Assembly: GCA_021795255.1 (NCBI GenBank)
Contig: JAJYPQ010000287.1
Coordinates: forward strand, 1-5,756
DNA length: 5,756 bases
Direction of reading: 5' to 3'
Origin: Pseudomonadota bacterium
GTDB taxonomy: Bacteria; Pseudomonadota; Gammaproteobacteria; Acidiferrobacterales; Acidiferrobacteraceae
Below are positions 1 to 5,308 of this stretch, piece by piece. The notes beneath the pieces were generated by a model that was given only the letters and a program-made list of their open reading frames with translations, searched no databases and had not been told where the DNA came from. Every line of letters begins with the position of its first letter. Position 1 is the stretch's first letter. The position numbers and the translations under genes were made by a program.

Positions 1-1439
1 TGCGCACGGCCCAGCAGCTCTATGAGGGTGTCGAGATCCAGGGCGAGACCGTAGGCCTCATAAGCTACATGCGTACCGATTCGGTGACCTTGGCGCAAGA
101 CGCTCTGGCCGAGATTCGCGCGGTCATCAAGGAGCGCTTTGGAGCCAGCAACCTGCCGGAAGCCCCACATCTCTACAAGACGCGATCGAAGAACGCGCAA
201 GAGGCCCATGAGGCCATCCGTCCGACATCGGTGGCTAGGAGTCCGGAGGACGTGAAGGCCTTGCTCGCTGGCGATCAGCTGAAGCTGTACGACCTCATTT
301 GGCGGCGCACCATGGCCTGCCAGATGATCCCGGCTGTGCTCGACACCATGGCGGTCGATCTCGAGGCGGGCCCGGGGGATGTGTCGCGAGCCACGGGCTC
401 GGTGGTGCTGGTGCCAGGCTTTATGGCCGTGTATCAGGAGGGCGCGGATGATCGCAAGGGCGACGAGGACGATGCCGATCGTCTCCTTCCGGACATGCGC
501 GAAAACGATCAGATCGACGTGAAGACGATCCATAAGGAGCGGCACTTTACCGAACCACCGCCGCGGTATTCCGAGGCGAGCCTCGTGAAGACCCTGGAGG
601 CCTACGGCATAGGCCGCCCCTCGACGTACGCGACCATCATCTCGACCTTGCAGCAGCGCGAGTATGTGGTGCTGGATAAGCGTAGGTTCAAGCCCACCGA
701 TGTCGGCCGCGTCGTGAATAAATTCTTGGCCCTACACTTCGAGCAATATATCGATTATGAGTTTACCGCCCGTCTTGAGGATGATTTAGACGCGGTGTCG
801 CGTGGTGAAAAGGAATGGGTCCCCTTACTGCGAGATTTTTGGGTCGAGTTTCATCGCCAGGTGAGCGATAAGGAAGATGCCGAGCGTCCCGGCATTGAGG
901 TGCTGGAAGAGACCTGTCCCCAGTGCCAGAAGCCGCTTTCAAAAAGGCTCGGCCGCAACGGTTACTTCATAGGCTGTACCGGTTATCCCGAGTGCGATTA
1001 CACGCGCAATCTGGGCGAGGACGCCGATGCCCCGGGCCCCGAGGTGATCGCTGATCGGCAGTGCCCCGAATGCCAGGGGGCGCTCGTGATCAAACGCGGT
1101 CGCTATGGCCGCTTTATCGGATGCAGTAATTACCCCGCTTGCCGGCATATGGAGCCGCTTGAAAAGCCTACGGATACCGGGGTCGCTTGTCCGGAATGCA
1201 AACAAGGCGCCTTGCTTAAGCGCAAGTCCCGTTACGGTAAGTTGTTCTACTCGTGTTCTCGCTACCCCGAGTGCAAATACGCGGTGTGGAATCCGCCGCT
1301 TGCCGAACCCTGCCCGCAATGTGGTCACCCTATCCTTACGGTGAAGACGACAAAGCGCCGCGGGACGGAAAAGGTGTGCCCGCAAAAGGAATGCGGCTAT
1401 GCGATTCCTTGCCCTGAATGTGCCTCCGACGCCTCTTAA
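1..1439 (+). CDS. topA: DNA topoisomerase I, 3' part (5' end outside window)
   Basis: Type IA topoisomerase, which relaxes negative supercoils by transient single-strand cleavage through a 5'-phosphotyrosine. The frame is open from base 3, upstream of the ATG at 69, so this ATG is internal and the Toprim domain lies outside the window. The catalytic tyrosine is visible in ISYMRTDS (Tyr codon 66-68; the Arg two residues on is also conserved in the family). Further family blocks are AQEAHEAIRPT and the EASLVKTLEAYGIGRPSTYA region. The C-terminus carries four zinc ribbons starting near 915, 1062, 1188 and 1311, each with CPxC followed by a second Cys pair. Ribbons 1-3 contain the GYPEC/NYPAC/RYPEC signature. 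A lone extra CPEC pair (from 1410) sits just before the TAA. It converges on the minus-strand operon. The identification is secure; only the start is missing. Confidence 0.97.
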   Translation, partial: RTAQQLYEGVEIQGETVGLISYMRTDSVTLAQDALAEIRAVIKERFGASNLPEAPHLYKTRSKNAQEAHEAIRPTSVARSPEDVKALLAGDQLKLYDLIWRRTMACQMIPAVLDTMAVDLEAGPGDVSRATGSVVLVPGFMAVYQEGADDRKGDEDDADRLLPDMRENDQIDVKTIHKERHFTEPPPRYSEASLVKTLEAYGIGRPSTYATIISTLQQREYVVLDKRRFKPTDVGRVVNKFLALHFEQYIDYEFTARLEDDLDAVSRGEKEWVPLLRDFWVEFHRQVSDKEDAERPGIEVLEETCPQCQKPLSKRLGRNGYFIGCTGYPECDYTRNLGEDADAPGPEVIADRQCPECQGALVIKRGRYGRFIGCSNYPACRHMEPLEKPTDTGVACPECKQGALLKRKSRYGKLFYSCSRYPECKYAVWNPPLAEPCPQCGHPILTVKTTKRRGTEKVCPQKECGYAIPCPECASDAS

Positions 1440-1674
1440 CCTTTTGCGCTTTATGGAGAACCTGATCGTCGCGTTTACCGACAGTTAGGGCGAGAGCGTT
1501 CCGCGCACGACTAAAGCGCAGCACAAGGTCTCTGGCGGCGCGCTTCCTGGAAGGTGTCCCCATTTGCCCCACTCGCGGCAATCTTTCAGGCTGTCGTAAA
1601 CGCGTTGACGCACGGCGCTCACGCTTCTCTTTCGGGGTGAAATGCCAGCGCTAGTAAAAATGGGCGGCGAACAT
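1440..1674. other. Intergenic gap between convergent topA and bufC-like gene
   Basis: No credible gene was found here. The longest plausible plus-strand start (ATG at 1453) stops after 11 codons at 1488. A minus-strand frame across about 1485-1670 has no family resemblance I recognise. The region contains several inverted repeats, listed separately, but no GC-rich hairpin followed by a T-run in either direction. Termination of topA and of the opposing operon may be Rho-dependent, or may use the long imperfect repeats. Confidence 0.6.
1470..1604. repeat. Imperfect inverted repeat in convergent intergenic region
   Basis: CGCGTTTACCGACAG at 1470-1484 is the reverse complement of CTGTCGTAAACGCG at 1591-1604, apart from a single extra C. 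The arms are 14-15 nt, separated by 106 nt. A second perfect pair, TGCGCTTTA (1445-1453) and TAAAGCGCA (1512-1520), overlaps it in an interleaved arrangement. Possible roles are a bidirectional transcription-stop structure, a small mobile-element scar, or chance. Confidence 0.4.
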
Positions 1675-2457
1675 TTACAGCAATCCTTGCCGGGTCCCTA
1701 GAATAGCACCCTCATTACGGAGGTCCTGGAGGATCACAAGACCCCCTGCGATCGCCGTGTCGGGATCGGGAAGAGAGTAGTCTCGTACTGCTTTTTGTAC
1801 GGCGTCATATCCGCTCAACCTCTCATCCATAAGAATAGCCATTAAACGCATAGTCACGTTATTGAGGGAAAGAAAGCGCACATGATACGCAGCGTCGCGA
1901 AACCCAAGGATATAGGTCGGCCGTGGCGGCAAGTCAGGCTTAAAGCGTGGACCTATCAGGTGCACCGGGTAGCGATAATCGGTGATCGCGAGAATAGGAT
2001 TGAGGACCGGGATACCCTCCGCAAGGACGCCGTTTACTTGGAAGACGCGAGGGGTAGAATCTCCCGATATCGATAAGACAAGCTCACTCCACTCGTAGTG
2101 TATAAGCTCTTTAAGAAAGGGCGCATCGTTTTCTCCGTGGCCGCGTTCTGTTTCCAGGTACCGAATAAGCTCGTTTGGGATTTCATGGAAGTAGGGTGTT
2201 GCGCAGTCGTGGTGCTTTACAAAGTCCTGAACCAGCGCCTTCCAAGCACGCCTACCCGTTACCGCTTGTGCGATGGGAAAACATGCGGATAGGTGTACGT
2301 CTATGTCGTTCAGTATCAGGTCGCTATAAAGACGGATGCGCGCACGCGGGCCGAGGCCAGTCGGCGGTATGCGGTGTTTTGGGTCGCGCAGGTGACGAGT
2401 GAAGGCGATCTGGAAGTCAGATAGCGCATTCACCTGAGGCGGTTTGCTTGAGGGCAT
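1675..2457 (-). CDS. bufC: DUF2063 family protein, BufC/HvfC-type partner of the DUF692 enzyme
   Basis: 260 aa. The N-terminal DUF2063 domain (about residues 10-105) has the family pattern: LSDFQIAFTRHLRD, then R-x-R-x-x-LYSDLILNDI, then a conserved A-CFPIAQAVTG segment and a D-F-x-x-HH-x-x-TPYFHEIP segment. A linker with L-x-HYEWSEL follows. The C-terminal half (about 150-258) matches the second HvfC domain, with the ITDYRYPVHLI stretch. In MNIO systems this protein is the recognition partner that brings the precursor peptide to the DUF692 oxidase; this is known for the family, not shown here. I chose ATG at 2457 because AAAGGAG (2472-2466) lies 8 nt upstream; the in-frame GTG at 2463 is too close to it. 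The start overlaps the end of the DUF692 gene by 41 nt, which implies translational coupling and matched dosage. The name BufC rests on domain and context; HvfC is the equivalent alternative. Confidence 0.88.
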   Translation of the reverse strand: MPSSKPPQVNALSDFQIAFTRHLRDPKHRIPPTGLGPRARIRLYSDLILNDIDVHLSACFPIAQAVTGRRAWKALVQDFVKHHDCATPYFHEIPNELIRYLETERGHGENDAPFLKELIHYEWSELVLSISGDSTPRVFQVNGVLAEGIPVLNPILAITDYRYPVHLIGPRFKPDLPPRPTYILGFRDAAYHVRFLSLNNVTMRLMAILMDERLSGYDAVQKAVRDYSLPDPDTAIAGGLVILQDLRNEGAILGTRQGLL

Positions 2458-3298
2458 GGTCACATCTCCTTTGCAGTGTGCCGATCATAGCGAGCTCTGG
2501 CTCCAAATCGGCAAGTGCCGGGATGCGCATGTCGCGCTCCAAGGTGGTCGGGGCGGCCCCGTGCCGTCTGTACGCGCGTTCGAGGAGGGCCCAGACCGGA
2601 TCAGTGATCGCCGCGCCATGGGTGTCAATCAGTAAATCGTCATTCAGGCGGTCATGTCCGGCGATATGCATGTAGGCGATCTGACTGCTCGGTAGGGCGT
2701 CAATAAAGGCCGCGGCATCAAACTTATGGTTTACGCTATTGACATAGACGTTGTTCACGTCCAAGTGTAGGAGACAGTCCGCCTCTTTTAGGACCGCGAG
2801 TGTGAACGCCAACTCGCTCATTTCCGAGATCGGCATGCGTGCGTAGTAGGAGGTGTTCTCGATCCCTATGCGGTGACCCAGAATATCTTGGGTCTGCCCG
2901 ATGCGCGCGGCTACATGCCTTATCGCTTCTTCCGTAAACGGTAGCGGCAGAAGGCCGTAGAGGTAACCAGTGCCGGAGCAATAAGCTAAATGCTCTGTGT
3001 ATAAGGCGATGCCATGCGTCGCCATGAACAACTTGATAGCGCGTAGTAGCCTCTCGTTTAAGGGCCCGGGCCCGCCCAGCGACAACGATAAGCCATGACA
3101 CACGAACGGATAACGCTCCGTGAGCGCTCGAAGGTGAGCCCCAAGGCCGCCCCCGATATGTATCCAATTCTCGGGGGCGATCTCAAGGAAGTCCACGCTA
3201 TGGGGCAAGGCCTCGGTGCGCAGTTCGGTGAGGAATTCGCGCCGTAAACCGAGGCCTGTGCCGGAGACTTCTCGTCTCTTTTGCTCTGCCATGGCCAA
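2417..3298 (-). CDS. bufB: DUF692 / MNIO family peptide-modifying oxidase, BufB/HvfB type
   Basis: 293 aa TIM-barrel protein of the DUF692 family (MbnB, BufB and HvfB relatives). These multinuclear non-haem iron enzymes oxidise cysteines in a precursor peptide, for example to thiooxazole or to oxazolone/thioamide. Family motifs appear in order: GTGLGLR (13-19), EIAPENW (39-45), HGLSLSLGG (68-76), TEHLAY (101-106), IENTSYY (146-152), LDVNNVYVN (179-187), HIAGH (211-215), DTHGAAI (225-231) and LERD (253-256). By family analogy, probable metal-ligand candidates include His68, Glu147, Asp180, His211, Asp225, His227 and Glu254. No key motif is missing, so the enzyme looks active. The start is ambiguous: TTG at 3298 has a weak GGA 9 nt upstream, while ATG at 3292 shortens it by two residues. 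It lies 43 nt downstream of the small peptide gene and overlaps the DUF2063 gene, so the three are almost certainly one operon. The exact product chemistry cannot be read from sequence. Confidence 0.92.
   Translation of the reverse strand: MAMAEQKRREVSGTGLGLRREFLTELRTEALPHSVDFLEIAPENWIHIGGGLGAHLRALTERYPFVCHGLSLSLGGPGPLNERLLRAIKLFMATHGIALYTEHLAYCSGTGYLYGLLPLPFTEEAIRHVAARIGQTQDILGHRIGIENTSYYARMPISEMSELAFTLAVLKEADCLLHLDVNNVYVNSVNHKFDAAAFIDALPSSQIAYMHIAGHDRLNDDLLIDTHGAAITDPVWALLERAYRRHGAAPTTLERDMRIPALADLEPELAMIGTLQRRCDHALKQTASGECAI
2466..2472 (-). promoter_or_regulatory. Ribosome binding site of the DUF2063 gene, inside the DUF692 gene
   Basis: AAAGGAG lies 8 nt before ATG 2457. It sits within the coding sequence of the upstream DUF692 gene, so terminating ribosomes can reinitiate nearby. 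It rejects the in-frame GTG at 2463, which would leave only 2 nt of spacing. Confidence 0.7.
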
Positions 3299-3341
3299 CA
3301 GTTCAGTTCCGTTGCGGCCCTGTTAGGACAATCGTTGCGCT

Positions 3342-3578
3342 TTAGGATTTATTTGCTTTGAGATGGTGCTCTTTCATATATCGCGCGCTGCACTTGCCAT
3401 CGTGGGCCTTGATCATACCGCTGCTGGCGCAGCCGCCGGCGCTTACCTTGACCAATTGGCCGGTATGAACCACGTCCGCGGCAAATGGATTTGCGGCTGG
3501 GGATGCGGCGAGCGCCGACACGGATAAGGCTAGTGCTGATGCAGCAGCAAACGGAACAATAGTTTTTCTGGCGTTCAT
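3342..3578 (-). CDS. Small secreted two-cysteine peptide, probable MNIO RiPP precursor (bufferin/HvfA-like)
   Basis: 78 aa. Residues 1-24 form a signal peptide: MNARK, a hydrophobic A/L/S-rich core, and a likely cut after ALA at 24. The mature part is about 54 aa, with an NPFA segment (30-33) then VVHTGQLVKVS. It has only two cysteines, Cys50 in GGCAS and Cys63 in HDGKCSA, plus four histidines (38, 59, 71, 72) and a basic tail. D-G-K-C resembles the E-G-K-C-G unit of HvfA-type substrates, and NPF also recalls that group; this is from memory of the family. As the first gene of an operon with DUF692 and DUF2063 proteins, it is most simply their substrate. ATG at 3578 is chosen because AGGAG (3593-3589) lies 10 nt upstream and the signal peptide starts there; the frame stays open upstream. 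The usual four or more cysteines of bufferins are absent, so its subclass is uncertain. Confidence 0.75.
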   Translation of the reverse strand: MNARKTIVPFAAASALALSVSALAASPAANPFAADVVHTGQLVKVSAGGCASSGMIKAHDGKCSARYMKEHHLKANKS

Positions 3579-3588
3579 GAGGGAAAAA

Positions 3589-3593
3589 CTCCT
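3589..3593 (-). promoter_or_regulatory. Ribosome binding site deciding the start of the small peptide gene
   Basis: On the minus strand AGGAG is followed by a 10-nt T/C-rich spacer and the ATG at 3578. This supports the 78-aa product beginning MNARK over a longer form extending to 3653, whose extra 25 residues would bury the signal peptide. Confidence 0.7.
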
Positions 3594-3613
3594 ATTATTG
3601 AGCATAATTGGAC

Positions 3614-3642
3614 ATATTAGCGGATGGACAGACTTCTGTCCC
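3614..3642 (-). promoter_or_regulatory. Candidate promoter of the peptide-bufB-bufC operon
   Basis: Reading the minus strand, GGGACA (3642-3637; four of six bases match the TTGACA consensus) is followed by a 17-nt spacer and TAATAT (3619-3614; near the TATAAT consensus). Initiation would fall near 3607, giving a leader of about 28 nt to the ATG at 3578. The spacing is ideal but the -35 is imperfect, consistent with a regulated promoter. An ECF-type promoter elsewhere in the upstream region is not excluded. Confidence 0.45.
3626..3641. promoter_or_regulatory. Perfect palindrome overlapping the operon promoter, candidate operator
   Basis: GGACAGACTTCTGTCC has 7-bp perfectly complementary arms around a 2-nt centre. 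It covers most of the putative -35 element and the first part of the -35/-10 spacer, a usual position for a dimeric repressor site. It shares the GACA...TGTC look of some metal-responsive response-regulator boxes (CusR/CopR type), but the spacing differs, so no regulator is assigned. No regulator gene is in the window. Confidence 0.5.
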
Positions 3643-3726
3643 GCGGCGATCACGGTCGTTTGACTTTTTGATCGTGTCTGGAGATCCTAGCACAATGACA
3701 GTTGATCGCAAGCGGCCCCCAAAGAC

Positions 3727-4152
3727 CTAGGGTGAGCGGCGCTGGGATGCATGGCGGACGATAAGCACCGAGCCCATGTCAAGAGTAAAGAAGCCGAGCG
3801 TCTGACCGTCGCGGTCGAGGCGCTCGTGCTGCCCCGGATTGCACACGGGATCTGGAGTTTGTAGCACCCAAACATGCGCGCGGCCTGTGTGCTCTGGCTG
3901 ATGGTGGTGGCAGATTGGATCGGCGCGATCGGAAAGATGTAGGACGTGATCACAAGACGGATACCGGCGACAAGAAGCACGAGCCAGGTCGTCCACGGAG
4001 GTGTCTGCGGATCGGTCTTGGCGGGTTGCGTGAGGGCTACCGTACGTGTTTAGGCAGGCGGTTCGCCCGGCCCCGGGTGAGCGGCACGGTACGGGTGCCA
4101 CAAGGAATATAAAGATGTCAGCGTTGGCGCAGGCTTGATAGCTTGCGATCAT
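3727..4152 (-). pseudogene. Uncharacterised 141-codon frame, possibly a frameshifted membrane-protein remnant
   Basis: I do not recognise this gene. The frame is open for 141 codons. Its ATG at 4152 has GGAGG 10 nt upstream, and ATGA overlaps the stop of a short preceding frame, which looks like coupled translation. Against an intact gene, the product is odd: cysteine- and histidine-rich with no clear domain, signal peptide or fold. In addition, a different frame across 3986-3927 encodes a strongly hydrophobic stretch (WLVLLVAG, then LVITSYIFPI) like a membrane helix, preceded by a proline-rich PQTPPW. The downstream part (about 3900-3750) reads as plausible protein in the 141-codon frame. 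A small membrane protein gene broken by one or two frameshifts explains both. A spurious frame remains possible. It lies upstream of and in the same direction as the peptide operon. Confidence 0.3.
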
Positions 4153-4590
4153 GTGCGGACCGCCTCCACAAAACGTGCGTTATTCATGGGCGGCGTAGGT
4201 CCGAGCAGCTTGGCGTGAATAGACACGCTTCGTCGGGGCTAGGCCACCTGCAGGGACATCGACACGGCGTCCCCTCATTATGGACGCGTCGCTTGTGCGC
4301 CAGCAAAGCACACGGGTCATCCACAGGACGGCCGCACGCATCTCGTGGCGTCGTTCAAGGATCATGAGCCATCTGAAAATTGAAGGCGCGAGTCGATAAG
4401 GCGCAAGCGCGGCCGCAGGGCCAGGTGAATGCGGTCACGGTACAGATGCTAACCGCGGCGCCGGTAAAGCGCACCGCCAACTTCTGGTGATGTTCCTGAC
4501 CTGGAATCGAAAGGCCTAAGGCGACCGCAAGGGACTATAATCGCAGCGCCCCGCGTCTCCCTATTATCGGGCTGCTCTTGTCGGCAAGAT
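4153..4590. other. Stretch without an intact gene; short broken frames on both strands
   Basis: No frame here gives a recognisable product. Short protein-like runs appear, for example plus-strand HPQDGRTHLVASFKDHEPSE ending at the stop near 4378. A plus-strand run with VNAVTVQML ends at the stop near 4489, and a minus-strand run with LAVRFTGAAV covers part of the same bases. Each is cut by nearby stops. The pattern suggests decayed coding DNA next to the 3727-4152 remnant. No tRNA, transposase or CRISPR signal was seen. Confidence 0.45.
4536..4541 (+). promoter_or_regulatory. Possible -10 element upstream of dsbG
   Basis: TATAAT is a perfect sigma-70 -10 match, but no good -35 lies 16-18 nt upstream. 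It would give a leader of about 145 nt before dsbG. A closer alternative is TACAAT at 4632-4637, also with a poor -35. At least one promoter is expected in this stretch because dsbG is the first gene of its unit; which one is unresolved. Confidence 0.3.
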
Positions 4591-4604
4591 ATTGATTCGA
4601 GCGC

Positions 4605-4625
4605 GGCAACAGCCATTATGTTGCC
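4605..4625. repeat. Inverted repeat GGCAAC-N9-GTTGCC before dsbG
   Basis: Perfect 6-bp arms with a 9-nt loop lie just upstream of the TACAAT hexamer at 4632. A second small hairpin, TCTTG-TCGG-CAAGA, occupies 4576-4589. They could be an operator or leader structure for the dsbG-dsbD unit; evidence is structural only. Confidence 0.35.
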
Positions 4626-4690
4626 ATAGTCTACAATCGGTCTTAGGCATTGCCAGCAGACCGGACCACACGCGATTTGCGAGGGTTGTC

Positions 4691-5308
4691 ATGATGAATG
4701 CGGAGCGAGAAAGCCTGTCGACACGGATATCACGGCGGTATGCGGCCAGAGCGTGGCCGGCCTGGGCGGGCGTGGTCGTGCTAACTTTGATCATGGGGGG
4801 TTACGCTCATGCGGCGGTACCAAGGTCGGTGCGGGCCGCCCACCTTTATACGCAGCTCGGGCACGCGAAATGGATCGCGTTTGGCCATGGGCCCAAGATC
4901 CTTTATGACGTTTTCGACCCCAATTGTCCCTATTGCCACCTGCTATTCAACGAGTTGAAGCCTCTGATTGGTCCTGACCACTTGACCGTCCGGGCCGTGC
5001 CGGTGGGGTATCTCACAACCACCAGTTCGGCAAAGGCTGCGGCCATCCTGATGGCCAAAGATCCTCGACAGATGCTGCTGCGCGGAGAGGCCCACTTCTC
5101 CTTCCAGCACGGGATGCAGATTCCGTTGACGATCCCCAGTCGGGCCGTCCATCAGGCCCTGCATCGCGCTCTTCAGTCGGTGGTGGCTGCGGCCGGTTAC
5201 GCGATCGTACCGATCCTGGCCTATAAAACGAAAGGCGGTCAGGCTAAGTTCGTCATCGGTCCCCTGGGAACCCACGCACTGCAGGTCCTCATTAAGAGCA
5301 TGCGGTAA
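4691..5308 (+). CDS. dsbG: DsbG-like periplasmic thiol:disulfide interchange protein, short form
   Basis: 205 aa. The N-terminus is basic, followed by a hydrophobic segment AGVVVLTLIMGG and YAHA at 38-41, a signal peptide with probable cleavage near 41. The thioredoxin-fold active site is FDPNCPYCH, with Cys79 and Cys82 (codons 4925-4936). Downstream, SAKAAAILMAKDP (113-125) matches the DsbG helical insert, and IVPILAY holds the cis-proline Pro174. DsbG/DsbC proteins reduce or isomerise wrong disulfides, or rescue oxidised cysteines, and are kept reduced by DsbD. Compared with E. coli DsbG (about 248 aa) this one lacks the roughly 60-residue N-terminal dimerisation domain and starts at the linker helix. 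The residue before the cis-proline is Val, as in DsbA, not Thr as in DsbG/DsbC. ATG 4691 (or 4694) is chosen because GAGGG sits at 4681-4685; a farther ATG at 4592 lacks this and would mask the signal peptide. It overlaps dsbD as TAATG, which fits a DsbD-dependent reductase. Confidence 0.85.
   Translation: MMNAERESLSTRISRRYAARAWPAWAGVVVLTLIMGGYAHAAVPRSVRAAHLYTQLGHAKWIAFGHGPKILYDVFDPNCPYCHLLFNELKPLIGPDHLTVRAVPVGYLTTTSSAKAAAILMAKDPRQMLLRGEAHFSFQHGMQIPLTIPSRAVHQALHRALQSVVAAAGYAIVPILAYKTKGGQAKFVIGPLGTHALQVLIKSMR

Noticed and set aside
939..1385. Minus-strand 148-codon frame inside topA
   Set aside because: It lies fully antisense to the zinc-ribbon region of topA, has no family resemblance, and its length is explained by the codon bias of the real gene.
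1336..1581. Minus-strand 81-codon frame running into the topA 3' end
   Set aside because: Arg/Ser-rich low-information product, no ribosome binding site I could support, and overlap with topA.
1651..1665. A/T-run near the end of the DUF2063 gene as an intrinsic terminator
   Set aside because: The minus-strand T-run (around 1661-1656) is not preceded by a stable GC hairpin; the nearby GCGCT/AGCGC pair has only five pairs, a 27-nt loop and lies on the wrong side.
2736..3167. Minus-strand 143-codon frame within the DUF692 gene
   Set aside because: It is a shifted-frame shadow of the DUF692 gene, which has every conserved motif in its own frame.
4592..4690. Upstream extension of DsbG starting at ATG 4592
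   Set aside because: The 33 extra residues would precede the signal peptide, no ribosome binding site fits, and GAGGG at 4681-4685 supports the start at 4691 or 4694.
4943..5275. Minus-strand 110-codon frame in dsbG
   Set aside because: Antisense shadow of a clearly identified gene.
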